NCBI GenBank assembly: GCA_963784995.1
Contig: CAWATZ010000002.1
Span: forward strand, 248,001 to 312,000
From: CAWATZ01 sp963784995
GTDB lineage: Bacteria > Planctomycetota > Planctomycetia > Gemmatales > Gemmataceae
Length of the DNA: 64,000 nucleotides
Reading direction: 5' to 3'
This document shows positions 8,908-15,831 of this stretch, one piece after another; position 1 is the stretch's first letter; each line of letters begins with the position of its first letter. Under the pieces are notes generated by a model. The model did no database searches, was not told the DNA's origin, and worked only from the letters and a program-made list of their open reading frames with translations. The position numbers and the translations under genes were made by a program.

Positions 8908-10000
8908 TTGCGCCGCTGGGTCGCTCCTCGTCTGCTGGACTGGTTCGCTCGCCAGCAGCGTCCCTTTCCCTGGCGTCAGGACCACGATCCCTACCGGATC
9001 TGGGTCAGCGAGGTGATGCTGCAGCAGACCCAGGCGGCCGTGGTCGCCCCGTATTTTCAGCGTTTCCTGGAGGCGTTTCCGACCCTGACCGACCTGGCCC
9101 GCGCCGACGAGCAGGCGGTGCTGCGGCTCTGGGAGGGGCTCGGCTACTACCGCCGGGCCCGGGACCTGCACGCCAGCGCCCGCCGGCTGCTTGCCGAACA
9201 CAACGGCCAGTTTCCCAACGACCCCGCCGTGGTCGAGACGCTGCCCGGTTTCGGCCGCTATACCTGCAATGCCGTCCTGTCGCAGGCCTTCGACCGCCGC
9301 TTGCCGATCCTGGAGGCCAACAGTCAGCGCGTCCTGAGCCGGCTGTTCGGCCGGCGCGACGACCCGCGCCAGGGCCCGGCCCGGCAGTGGCTGTGGCAAG
9401 CGGCCGAGCGGCTGCTGCCGGCGAAGCAAGCCGGCACCTTCAACCAGGCCCTGATGGAACTCGGGGCCCTGATCTGCACTCCCACAAAGCCATGCTGCGG
9501 CGGCTGTCCACTTCAGAAGCGCTGCCAGGCTCATCAGCTGGGCGAGCAGGAAGCGATCCCCGCACGCTCGGCTGCTCCCACCGTGACGGCGGTGCAAGAG
9601 TCCGCCGTGGTGGTCCGCCACGGCAACCGCGTCCTGCTGGTGCAGCGGCCCGCCACCGGGCGCTGGGCCAACCTCTGGGAATTTCCGCACGGTCCGCTGC
9701 ACGACGGCGAATCCCACGAAGCCGCGGCCGCTCGGTTGCTGACCGAGTTAACTGGCCTCCAGGCCCGGCTGGGGCCGGAACTGAAGACGATCCAGCACGC
9801 TGTCACACGCTACCGGATCGCCCTGGTCTGCTTCGAGGCGGAGTTCCTGGCCGGCCGGTTCGGCTCCGCGTTCTACCAGCAAGGACTATGGCTGACTCCG
9901 GACGAACTGGCACGCTATCCGGTCAGCGCCTCCGCAGCGCCGCCTGGCTCGCTTCCTGGCGACCGACCCGTCCAAGGGTCGGCAGTTGCGGCTCTTTTGA
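8908..10000 (+). CDS. mutY: Adenine DNA glycosylase MutY, frameshifted near its C-terminus
   Basis: MutY removes adenine mispaired with 8-oxoguanine in base-excision repair. The catalytic domain shows PFPWRQDHDPYRIWVSEVMLQQTQ, the helix-hairpin-helix ETLPGFGRYT with its catalytic Asp region downstream, and the iron-sulfur motif C-x6-C-x2-C-x5-C ending in CGGCPLQKRC. A C-terminal NUDIX-like 8-oxoG recognition domain follows (LLVQRPATGRWANLWEFP). Near 9930 the frame leaves the family pattern; shifting frame there gives APPQRRLARF and a normal end SKGRQLRLF at 10000, whereas the uncorrected frame ends at 10083. The start is uncertain: no ATG lies between the palindrome and the domain. TTG 8908 is in frame; TTG 8867 would begin a plausible N-terminus but needs a second frameshift. 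Confidence 0.85.
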
Positions 10001-10154
10001 ACTTGCCCAGACTCTGCGGTTTGCGCCAGCGACGGCCGGCTTTCTCCAACCTCCCCCGGCCACGATCCGGTAATTGGCCGTGACAGAGGTCTGGTCGGAA
10101 GGTATGGTTTCGTGCCGGTATCATTATGAAGGCTGGTCTGGAGGGGGAGGAAAC

Positions 10155-10670
10155 ATGAGAGTTCTCACGCGCCTGGTGCCGGTGCTGCTGGCGGGTTGCC
10201 TTGTGCCGGGTTGCATGCGCTCGGAGCAGTCCTCGGGCAACGTGGGCCTGGGAGTGGGCAAGCCGGCTCCCAATCTCTCGGGACGCGATCCGCAGGGAGT
10301 AGGGGTCAAGCTGAGCGACTTCCGCGGCCAGGTCGTCCTGGTCGATTTCTGGCAGACGCACTGACCTCCTTGCCGTATCGTCCACGGCTACGAGCGGTCG
10401 CTCGTCAAGGAGTTTGCGGGGCGTCCGTTCGTGATCCTCGGCGTCAACCGCGACCAGGACGTCGAGCAGGCACGCTATTCGGCCGACAAGCTGAACTGGC
10501 GGACGCTGTGGGATGGGCCTGGCGGACCAAACTTCACACTGTGGAACGTCCACTTCACGCCGATGCTCTACCTGATCGATCGCCAGGGAGTGATTCGCTT
10601 CGAGCATGCGGGCACGCCGCACTCACAGCAAGAACTGGAGGACGAGATCAACCAGCTGTTGAAGGAGTAG
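10155..10670 (+). CDS. Thioredoxin-like (TlpA/redoxin) lipoprotein, probable selenoprotein with TGA-encoded Sec at the active site
   Basis: One frame runs from ATG 10155 (ribosome-binding site GGGGAGG) to TAG 10668-10670, interrupted only by TGA at 10362-10364, codon 70. The protein has a lipobox (LVPGC, Cys 20), the redoxin start VGKPAPNLSGRDPQG, the strand VVLVDFWQTH, then the TGA, then PPCRIVHGYE. In thioredoxins this is the W-C-x-x-C site, so the TGA replaces the first, nucleophilic cysteine and the second (Cys 73) is kept: a UxxC motif. The cis-proline loop is present (FTPMLYLID), and the fold continues to the end without any frameshift. A hairpin just after the TGA fits a bacterial SECIS. 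Read as a stop, the product would lack most of the fold. The alternative is a point mutation or base error from TGC. Confidence 0.75.
10366..10412 (+). promoter_or_regulatory. Candidate bacterial SECIS element
   Basis: Right after the TGA (10362-10364), bases 10390-10395 pair perfectly with 10400-10405, leaving the loop GGUC (10396-10399). An outer stem of 7 pairs (10366-10372 with 10406-10412) abuts it on the 3' side; the 17 bases left over on the 5' side can form a small hairpin of their own. The first loop G lies 31 bases after the TGA, within the usual 16-37 for bacterial SECIS elements, and GGU in the loop is the feature recognised by SelB in the E. coli formate dehydrogenase element. 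Pairing was read by eye. Confidence 0.6.
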
Positions 10671-10672
10671 CC

Positions 10673-10734
10673 CACAAGCCCGAAGCGCCAGCGCCGGGAC
10701 AAGCCAAACCCCGGCGCGGCGCTTCGGGCTTGTG
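10673..10734. terminator. Palindrome between convergent genes, likely bidirectional terminator
   Basis: The arms begin right after the redoxin stop codon: CACAAGCCCGAAGCGCC and its reverse complement GGCGCTTCGGGCTTGTG, with further GC pairing inside (one bulged base). It separates the redoxin gene from the BON-domain gene on the other strand. Confidence 0.7.
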
Positions 10735-10745
10735 TGCCCAATCTC

Positions 10746-12140
10746 TCACGGCGCCAGGATGCCGATTTCCAGCCGCACGTTCGGTGACTTCATCTCGGGG
10801 AATTGCAGGATCTTCAGCTGCAGTTCCTTTTCGAGAGCGGCGGTGGACACAGTGAGCTTGATCACCACCTTGCCATCTCTCTCCGTCACCACGTCAACCT
10901 CGCGGGCCTTGCCAGCCGTCACCGCCAGCACTCGCCTCTTCAGATCGGGGGCGTTCACGGCGATCTTCCGCGGGTCCGGAGTGCCCGGCTGGCCCTGGAA
11001 GTGGACCACGCCATTGGCCACGTAGGGCTTGTCTGCCGGCCCCGAAGTCGTTGCGATGTGCTGAACCGTGCCGGTGTTGCCGGCCGGAGCTGGTGGATAG
11101 GTAACCTGGTTGTTCGGGTAAGTGTAAGTCGAGGTCGGCTGGCTGACTTCCTCCTTGGACCCGAACAGGCGACCGAACAGCCCACCAAAGGGACGTTTTT
11201 GCGGTTGCGGCGCCGGCGCTGGCGTCGTTTGCGGCTGGACGTAGCCCCCATCGGTGGGGACCGGCACCAGACGATAAGGGTCGTTGTTCGGCGCTTGCGG
11301 CGCGCCGGCCTGGACCACCGTCCCCGAGGGCGAGGTGGGATCATAGCGGGTTGGCTGGATGGGCTGCTGGGCCCTGTCCTGCTTGACCGTGGCCGTGGCC
11401 AGTTTCTTCTCGGCCGGATTACCAGCGGCAACCACGTCGGACTGCGGCTGTGAAGCAGCCACGGTCAACTGCCCGTCGGGACTGACCTTTTGCCAGAACC
11501 CACCCTGCTGGGCCACCACGGTGACGGTGGTTTCATTGAGGACACACCGGCAGCCGGGCACCCGGCGGAGCGTCTGGCTGACGAGCAGTTTCTCCTCAAA
11601 GGAGTCCACCGGGCCGCGAACGACCAGTTTGCCCTGGCCCGGAGAGAACACCTCCAGTCCCTTGCCGCGCTCCCTGAAGCGTTCGTGGAGCAAGGACACG
11701 GCAATGGTCGTGAGAGTGCCGCTGACCTGGGAAACCGGCTGGACGGCCAGTCCCTGCTGGATCTTGAGACTATCTCGGACCGGCAGAGTGCCGTGCATCC
11801 GGGCCAGCTGCAGGGCACGCTGGCGGGCCGTTTCGCACGAAACCGTCCCACTCAGTTCCAGCTGATGTCCCTGCACCCGGGGGGTCAAAATCCCCGGATT
11901 GGTCATCTCGTCGGCCAGCAAGGCCAGCGACACGTTGATCTCCGCCCAGCGGGCCACCGACGGTTTCAGGTCCGCGGGGGCCACGGGCATTCCCGAAGCC
12001 AGAGTCGGAGTCACCTGGGCGGCACCGGGTTTCGGGGACCAGGGCGCCAGATAAGACTGGGCCAGGGCCGGTGTCGCCAGTCCTCCCAGGCCGACGGCGG
12101 CAGCGAGCAGCCGGGCCGCACGCCGCAGTTTCCTTTGCAT
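10746..12140 (-). CDS. Exported BON-domain protein
   Basis: A 464-aa protein with a Sec signal peptide (Arg-rich start, hydrophobic core, cleavage after TPALA, about residue 27). Two stretches resemble BON domains: VQGHQLELSGTVSCETARQRAL near residues 90-110 and GKLVVRGPVDSFEEKLLVSQTLRRVPG near 170-200. BON domains are associated with periplasmic or outer-membrane binding. A Pro/Gln-rich disordered middle follows, then a C-terminal domain of about 100 residues that I do not recognise (DLKRRVLAVTAGKAREVDV, VKLTVSTAALEKELQ). A GGGAGGG ribosome-binding site supports the start. It and the lipoprotein upstream (12252-12818) run the same way, 111 bases apart, and may be transcribed together. Confidence 0.75.
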   Translation of the reverse strand: MQRKLRRAARLLAAAVGLGGLATPALAQSYLAPWSPKPGAAQVTPTLASGMPVAPADLKPSVARWAEINVSLALLADEMTNPGILTPRVQGHQLELSGTVSCETARQRALQLARMHGTLPVRDSLKIQQGLAVQPVSQVSGTLTTIAVSLLHERFRERGKGLEVFSPGQGKLVVRGPVDSFEEKLLVSQTLRRVPGCRCVLNETTVTVVAQQGGFWQKVSPDGQLTVAASQPQSDVVAAGNPAEKKLATATVKQDRAQQPIQPTRYDPTSPSGTVVQAGAPQAPNNDPYRLVPVPTDGGYVQPQTTPAPAPQPQKRPFGGLFGRLFGSKEEVSQPTSTYTYPNNQVTYPPAPAGNTGTVQHIATTSGPADKPYVANGVVHFQGQPGTPDPRKIAVNAPDLKRRVLAVTAGKAREVDVVTERDGKVVIKLTVSTAALEKELQLKILQFPEMKSPNVRLEIGILAP

Positions 12141-12251
12141 CGCTAACCCTCCCTTGCGATCCCGTCGCTTGCGCTCCGGGCTTGTCCGTCGCTTGCTCCG
12201 GCTGTTGCTTGTCCTGCGCTCCGGGCTTGTGTCCCTTGTTTCTCTCCCCGC

Positions 12252-12818
12252 TCAGGGGGTACTCAGGTCGCGCGTGATCTGCCGATTGACTTCCGCGTTG
12301 CCGTGCGGATACAGGTGCAGGTGATCCTTGTCGATGTACATCACCTGAACGCGCGGCCGTTTGGCACGCACCGGGAACGGATAGGCGGAGACGATGGTTT
12401 CGGTGTAATAGATGATGCACTTCCAGTGGCAGTGGTGCAGCTGGGCCGGGCCAATCAGCGGGAAGAAGCGCGGCGGATCAATCCGATCCACCAGCTTTTC
12501 CTTGGCAATCGAGATGTCGTCGCGGAACTCCTCGTAGAAGTAAGGCACGCCGCGAGCAATGTGCGGCATGGCCCGCAGGATCATGGAATCGTCCGGCTCA
12601 TCCTCGCAAATCGGCGGCGGGAACCCCTCGCGGATGGGCGGCAGGATGGCCGTGCGGTTATCGTTCTTGTGGACGTACTTCTCTTCCATCCGTTCCGTCA
12701 CCCAGGGCGGAACCGGCATCGGGGTGAAAAGACCCATCGACAGCGGCTGGCAGCCAAAACCTCCCAGGGGAGCGAGTCCGGCCAGTGCCAGCACAATCCA
12801 GCAACGCAGCTTTCCCAT
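12252..12818 (-). CDS. Lipoprotein of unknown function
   Basis: A 188-aa protein with a signal peptide ending in the lipobox GGFGC (Cys about 23). The mature part is Pro-rich at first (PVPPWVTERMEEKYVHKND), then has a conserved-looking core with IARGVPYFYEEFRDDI, HHCHWKCIIYYTETI and a histidine-rich end. I know proteins of this appearance from planctomycete genomes but not their job. It is followed on the same strand by the exported BON-domain gene, so a role in the cell envelope is plausible. The ribosome-binding site is GGAAGGGAGAGGGGA, directly before the ATG. Confidence 0.75.
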   Translation of the reverse strand: MGKLRCWIVLALAGLAPLGGFGCQPLSMGLFTPMPVPPWVTERMEEKYVHKNDNRTAILPPIREGFPPPICEDEPDDSMILRAMPHIARGVPYFYEEFRDDISIAKEKLVDRIDPPRFFPLIGPAQLHHCHWKCIIYYTETIVSAYPFPVRAKRPRVQVMYIDKDHLHLYPHGNAEVNRQITRDLSTP

Positions 12819-12963
12819 TCCCCTCTCCCTTCCTGAAGGCCGGGCCTGACGAACCTGGTTGCAAGGCCAGGTTCGCTCCCTGGAGGGAATATCGGCCCGG
12901 CGGCCGGAGGGTCTTTAACGGCTGTACCAGGAATGCTCGAAAAACGGGCCAGTTCCGATGCAC

Positions 12964-12991
12964 TTGCAACCCCCCTGGCGAATGCCATAAT
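12964..12991 (+). promoter_or_regulatory. Putative sigma-70 type promoter
   Basis: TTGCAA, a 16-base spacer and CATAAT lie 52 bases before the ATG of the small coiled-coil gene at 13044. A short inverted repeat (CGAACCTGG/CCAGGTTCG, about 12850-12876) lies upstream. Confidence 0.4.
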
Positions 12992-13043
12992 GATTCGTGC
13001 AGGCGACAACCGTCGCGGCAAGATTGACCCAGAGGAAGTACCC

Positions 13044-13286
13044 ATGGCGCGAGCGCGAAGCACGGGAAATGGCCGGCTGGAAGAAGCCTTGGCAACCCTG
13101 ATCCAAAATCAGACCGCCTTCTTGGCCCGGATGTCGGAAATCGATGCCCGCGTGGCCGAAATGGATCGGATCAACGCGGAGCGCTTTGCGCGGATCGAGT
13201 CCCTGCTCCTGGAACACAATCGGATGTTGCAGGCGCTGCCGGAGGCGATCCGGGTGAAGATCGGCTTCAAGGCACCCGGCTCCTGA
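13044..13286 (+). CDS. Small predicted coiled-coil protein
   Basis: An 80-aa protein with no signal peptide. Residues 10-60 form heptad-like helix (LIQNQTAFLARMSEIDARVAEMD), ending in a short basic C-terminus. No catalytic motif is visible. ATG 13044 is chosen over the longer frame from 12933 because of an AGAGGAAG ribosome-binding site and a promoter-like pair just upstream. It precedes the flavin enzyme gene by 33 bases, so the two may share a transcript, but no functional link is evident. Confidence 0.7.
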   Translation: MARARSTGNGRLEEALATLIQNQTAFLARMSEIDARVAEMDRINAERFARIESLLLEHNRMLQALPEAIRVKIGFKAPGS

Positions 13287-13319
13287 TCGAGAACCCTCTC
13301 CGCAAGCAAGGAGTCCTTC

Positions 13320-14645
13320 ATGCACCCCACCACCGCGAAGTCGCCGGCGGACGTTGTCGTCATCGGCGGCGGACCGGCCGGCAGCACCGTCTCCACCCTG
13401 CTGGCTCAGCAGGGCTGCCGGGTGAAACTGTTTGAACGCGACCGCTTTCCGCGCTTCCACATCGGCGAGTCGCTGATTCCCGAGACCTACTGGGTCTTGC
13501 AGCGTCTCAAGATGCTCGACAAGATGAAGGCCAGCCCCTTTGTCAAGAAATACAGCGTCCAGTTCGTCAACGCCGCCGGCAAGGAATCGGCCCCGTTCTA
13601 CTTCCACGACAACAAGCCGCACGAATGCTCGCAGACCTGGCAGGTGATCCGCAGCCAGTTCGACACGATGCTGCTGGACAATGCCCGGGAGCAGGGCGTC
13701 GAGGTCCAGCAGCCGGTCCGCGTCCTGGAAGTCCTTTTTGAAGGCAGTCGGGCCGTCGGGGTGCGCATCCAGAAGGAGGACGGCACGCGGGAGGAGGTGC
13801 TGGCCCGGGTGGTGGTGGATGCCAGCGGCCAAAGCACGATGCTGCAAAACCATTTCAAGCTGCGGCTGTGGGATCCGGTGCTGAACAAGGGGGCCATCTG
13901 GACCTACTGGGAGGGGGCCTATCGCGACAGCGGCCGGGACGAGGGCGCGACCGTGGTCATCCAGACCACGAACCGGCAGGGTTGGTGGTGGTACATTCCC
14001 CAGCACGACAACACCGTCAGCGTCGGCGTGGTGGCCCCGTTCGACTACCTGTTCAAGGGCCGGGGCAGCCATGAGCAGGTCTACAACGAGGAGGTGGAGG
14101 CTTGCCCGGCCGTCAAGAGGCGTGTCGCGTCGGCCCGGCGCGCCACCGGCTACTTCGCCACCAAGGATTATTCCTACCGCTCGCGGGAAGTGGCCGGCGA
14201 CGGCTGGGTGCTGATTGGCGACGCCTTCGGCTTCCTCGATCCGCTCTATTCCTCCGGGGTGCTGCTGGCCCTGAAATCGGGCGAACTGGCCGCCGACGCC
14301 ATCGTCGAGGGGCTGGCCAGGGGCGACGTTTCGGCGGCCCAGCTGGGCAAATGGGGCCCCGGCTTCAATCGCGGGGTCGATCGCATGCGCCGGCTGGTCT
14401 GTGAGTACTACGATGGCTTCAGTTTCGGCAAGTTCGTCAAGACTTTCCCGCACCTGAAGGGCAAGGTCACCGACCTGCTGATCGGCGACCTGTTCGACGA
14501 TCGGGTCGATGAGGTCTGGGGGCCGCTGGAGTCGCTCTATCCCCCGGACAAGAAGGCCATTCCATCGTGGACCGAGACGCCGCCTCCGGAAGTGGCGGCC
14601 AACAAGGTCAACGAGCTGTTCCTCCCGGAAGGTACAAAGCGGTGA
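13320..14645 (+). CDS. FAD-dependent oxidoreductase of the flavin-dependent halogenase / geranylgeranyl reductase type
   Basis: A 441-aa flavoprotein. The dinucleotide-binding motif VVVIGGGPAGST (residues 12-23), the FPRFHIGESLIP segment and GDAFGFLDPLYSSGV (about 300-315) are typical of group A flavin monooxygenase relatives, including tryptophan halogenases. It also has GWWWYIP near residue 221, matching the W-x-W-x-I-P signature of flavin-dependent halogenases, which blocks monooxygenation. The catalytic lysine of tryptophan halogenases cannot be placed by eye. It might halogenate a small molecule or a carrier-bound substrate, or be a reductase; no biosynthetic cluster or flavin reductase is next to it. 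GGAG precedes the ATG. Confidence 0.8.
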   Translation: MHPTTAKSPADVVVIGGGPAGSTVSTLLAQQGCRVKLFERDRFPRFHIGESLIPETYWVLQRLKMLDKMKASPFVKKYSVQFVNAAGKESAPFYFHDNKPHECSQTWQVIRSQFDTMLLDNAREQGVEVQQPVRVLEVLFEGSRAVGVRIQKEDGTREEVLARVVVDASGQSTMLQNHFKLRLWDPVLNKGAIWTYWEGAYRDSGRDEGATVVIQTTNRQGWWWYIPQHDNTVSVGVVAPFDYLFKGRGSHEQVYNEEVEACPAVKRRVASARRATGYFATKDYSYRSREVAGDGWVLIGDAFGFLDPLYSSGVLLALKSGELAADAIVEGLARGDVSAAQLGKWGPGFNRGVDRMRRLVCEYYDGFSFGKFVKTFPHLKGKVTDLLIGDLFDDRVDEVWGPLESLYPPDKKAIPSWTETPPPEVAANKVNELFLPEGTKR

Positions 14646-14761
14646 CAAAACTCTCCCGGCACCTGGTTGCGGCATGAAGTATGCTCTCTTGATGAGGCAG
14701 TGCCCGGAACGTTGTCACGTCGGCACGTTCACCTGTTTCTATGAAGAGTGAGGGTAACGCC

Positions 14762-15019
14762 ATGTCCCAGACGCCAGACCGCGCATTCCCTCGTCCCGAA
14801 AAAAGCCCTGTTCCCGACGCAGGCACGGAAGATGCCGATAAAAGGGAGCGGGAAAATCCGGGGAATTGCATTGCCGATGGGGCGGAGGAGCGTTTCCCCA
14901 ACGACTCCTCGTCCCGGGAACCGTCGGCACCGGCGAATCCAGCGGAGGAAAAGCAACCCCCCGCCGCTGCCGCCGTGCCCGGCTACGCCCCCGAAATCCT
15001 CATCGCTCTCGAGCCCTGA
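14762..15019 (+). CDS. Hypothetical low-complexity protein
   Basis: An 85-aa frame rich in Glu, Pro, Ala and Asp, ending in a hydrophobic stretch (AAAAVPGYAPEILIALEP). A GAGTGAGGG ribosome-binding site lies upstream of ATG 14762. No domain is recognised, and composition suggests disorder. It stands between the flavin enzyme and the ECF sigma factor gene. It may be real because the frame is well placed, but coding evidence is weak. Confidence 0.4.
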   Translation: MSQTPDRAFPRPEKSPVPDAGTEDADKRERENPGNCIADGAEERFPNDSSSREPSAPANPAEEKQPPAAAAVPGYAPEILIALEP

Positions 15020-15103
15020 GCGCGTGCTTTGCTCGACGGGGTGGTGCCGCCGTGATAGCATGGGCGCGGATTGCGGTTCACCACCCTGAAATCGGAGCCG
15101 GGC

Positions 15104-15676
15104 ATGCCGGTCCCAACCCCTGCAACTTCGACCAGTCTGCTGGACCAGGCACGCGGCCACAGTCGTGGTGCCTGGGACCGGCTGGTCGCTCTCTACGTTC
15201 CTCTGCTGGACTGCTGGCTGACCACGGCCGGCTTGCAATCAGCCGATCGCGAGGACCTGAGGCAGCGCGTCCTGGAAATCCTGGTCCGCCAGCTTCCCGA
15301 TTTTGAACACAACGGTCGCCCCGGGGCCTTCCGGGCCTGGTTGCGCGGCATCACCGTCAATTTGCTGCGCGAATTCTGGCGCGGCCGGCCGGGGGCCGAA
15401 TCGGGCTCGCGTCTCGATCAGCTCAGCGATCCCGCCGCCAGCCTGAGCCGCTGCTGGGACGAACAGCACGACCGCCACGTCTTGCACACCCTGATGCAGC
15501 TGGTCCGGCCCGAGTTCCAGGAGGCCACCTGGCAGGCCTTTTGCCGGCTGGCCCTCGACGGAGCGCCAGCCCGCGTCGTGGCCGAGGAACTGGGCCTGTC
15601 GGTGAACGCCGTGCTCATCGCCAAATCGCGCGTCCTGACCCGGCTGCGCCAGGAGGCCCAGGGATTGGTGGATTGA
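15104..15676 (+). CDS. ECF-type RNA polymerase sigma factor
   Basis: A 190-aa sigma factor. Region 2 is seen in AWDRLVALYVPLLDCWLTTAGL, DREDLRQRVLEILVRQLPDFE (core binding and the -10 recognition helix) and FRAWLRGITVNLLREFWR. Region 4 is LALDGAPARVVAEELGLSVNAVLIAKSRVLTRLRQE, a helix-turn-helix for -35 recognition. The linker and spacing fit planctomycete ECF factors that sit upstream of a Ser/Thr kinase gene, as here: the kinase-WD40 gene starts 155 bases downstream beyond a strong palindrome. The kinase N-terminus carries an anti-sigma-like zinc motif, so the two may form one signalling pair. ATG 15104 is favoured by the start of homology. Confidence 0.88.
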   Translation: MPVPTPATSTSLLDQARGHSRGAWDRLVALYVPLLDCWLTTAGLQSADREDLRQRVLEILVRQLPDFEHNGRPGAFRAWLRGITVNLLREFWRGRPGAESGSRLDQLSDPAASLSRCWDEQHDRHVLHTLMQLVRPEFQEATWQAFCRLALDGAPARVVAEELGLSVNAVLIAKSRVLTRLRQEAQGLVD

Positions 15677-15682
15677 GTTGCC

Positions 15683-15779
15683 GAGCCGCGCACGCAGCGC
15701 AGCGGAGTAAGCGGTCCTCCGGGCTCCCCGGGGCCGCTTACTCCGCTGCGCTGCGTGCGCGGCTCCGTTAGGTTTTTTC
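15683..15779 (+). terminator. Strong hairpin with T-run
   Basis: Perfect 32-base arms (15683-15714 and 15734-15765) flank a 19-base loop, and a TTTTTT run follows at about 15773-15778. This is the most terminator-like of the long palindromes and lies between the ECF sigma gene and the kinase gene. Confidence 0.8.
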
Positions 15780-15831
15780 TGAAAGGATTGATCCCCGAAG
15801 ATCATATCTGATCAGAAGGAGGTCATTCGCC

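Noticed and set aside
10362..10364. TGA as a true stop giving a 69-aa truncated lipoprotein
   Set aside because: The frame continues without any shift through the second active-site cysteine and cis-Pro loop to a normal end, and a SECIS-like hairpin follows. Kept as the main alternative, not the preferred reading.
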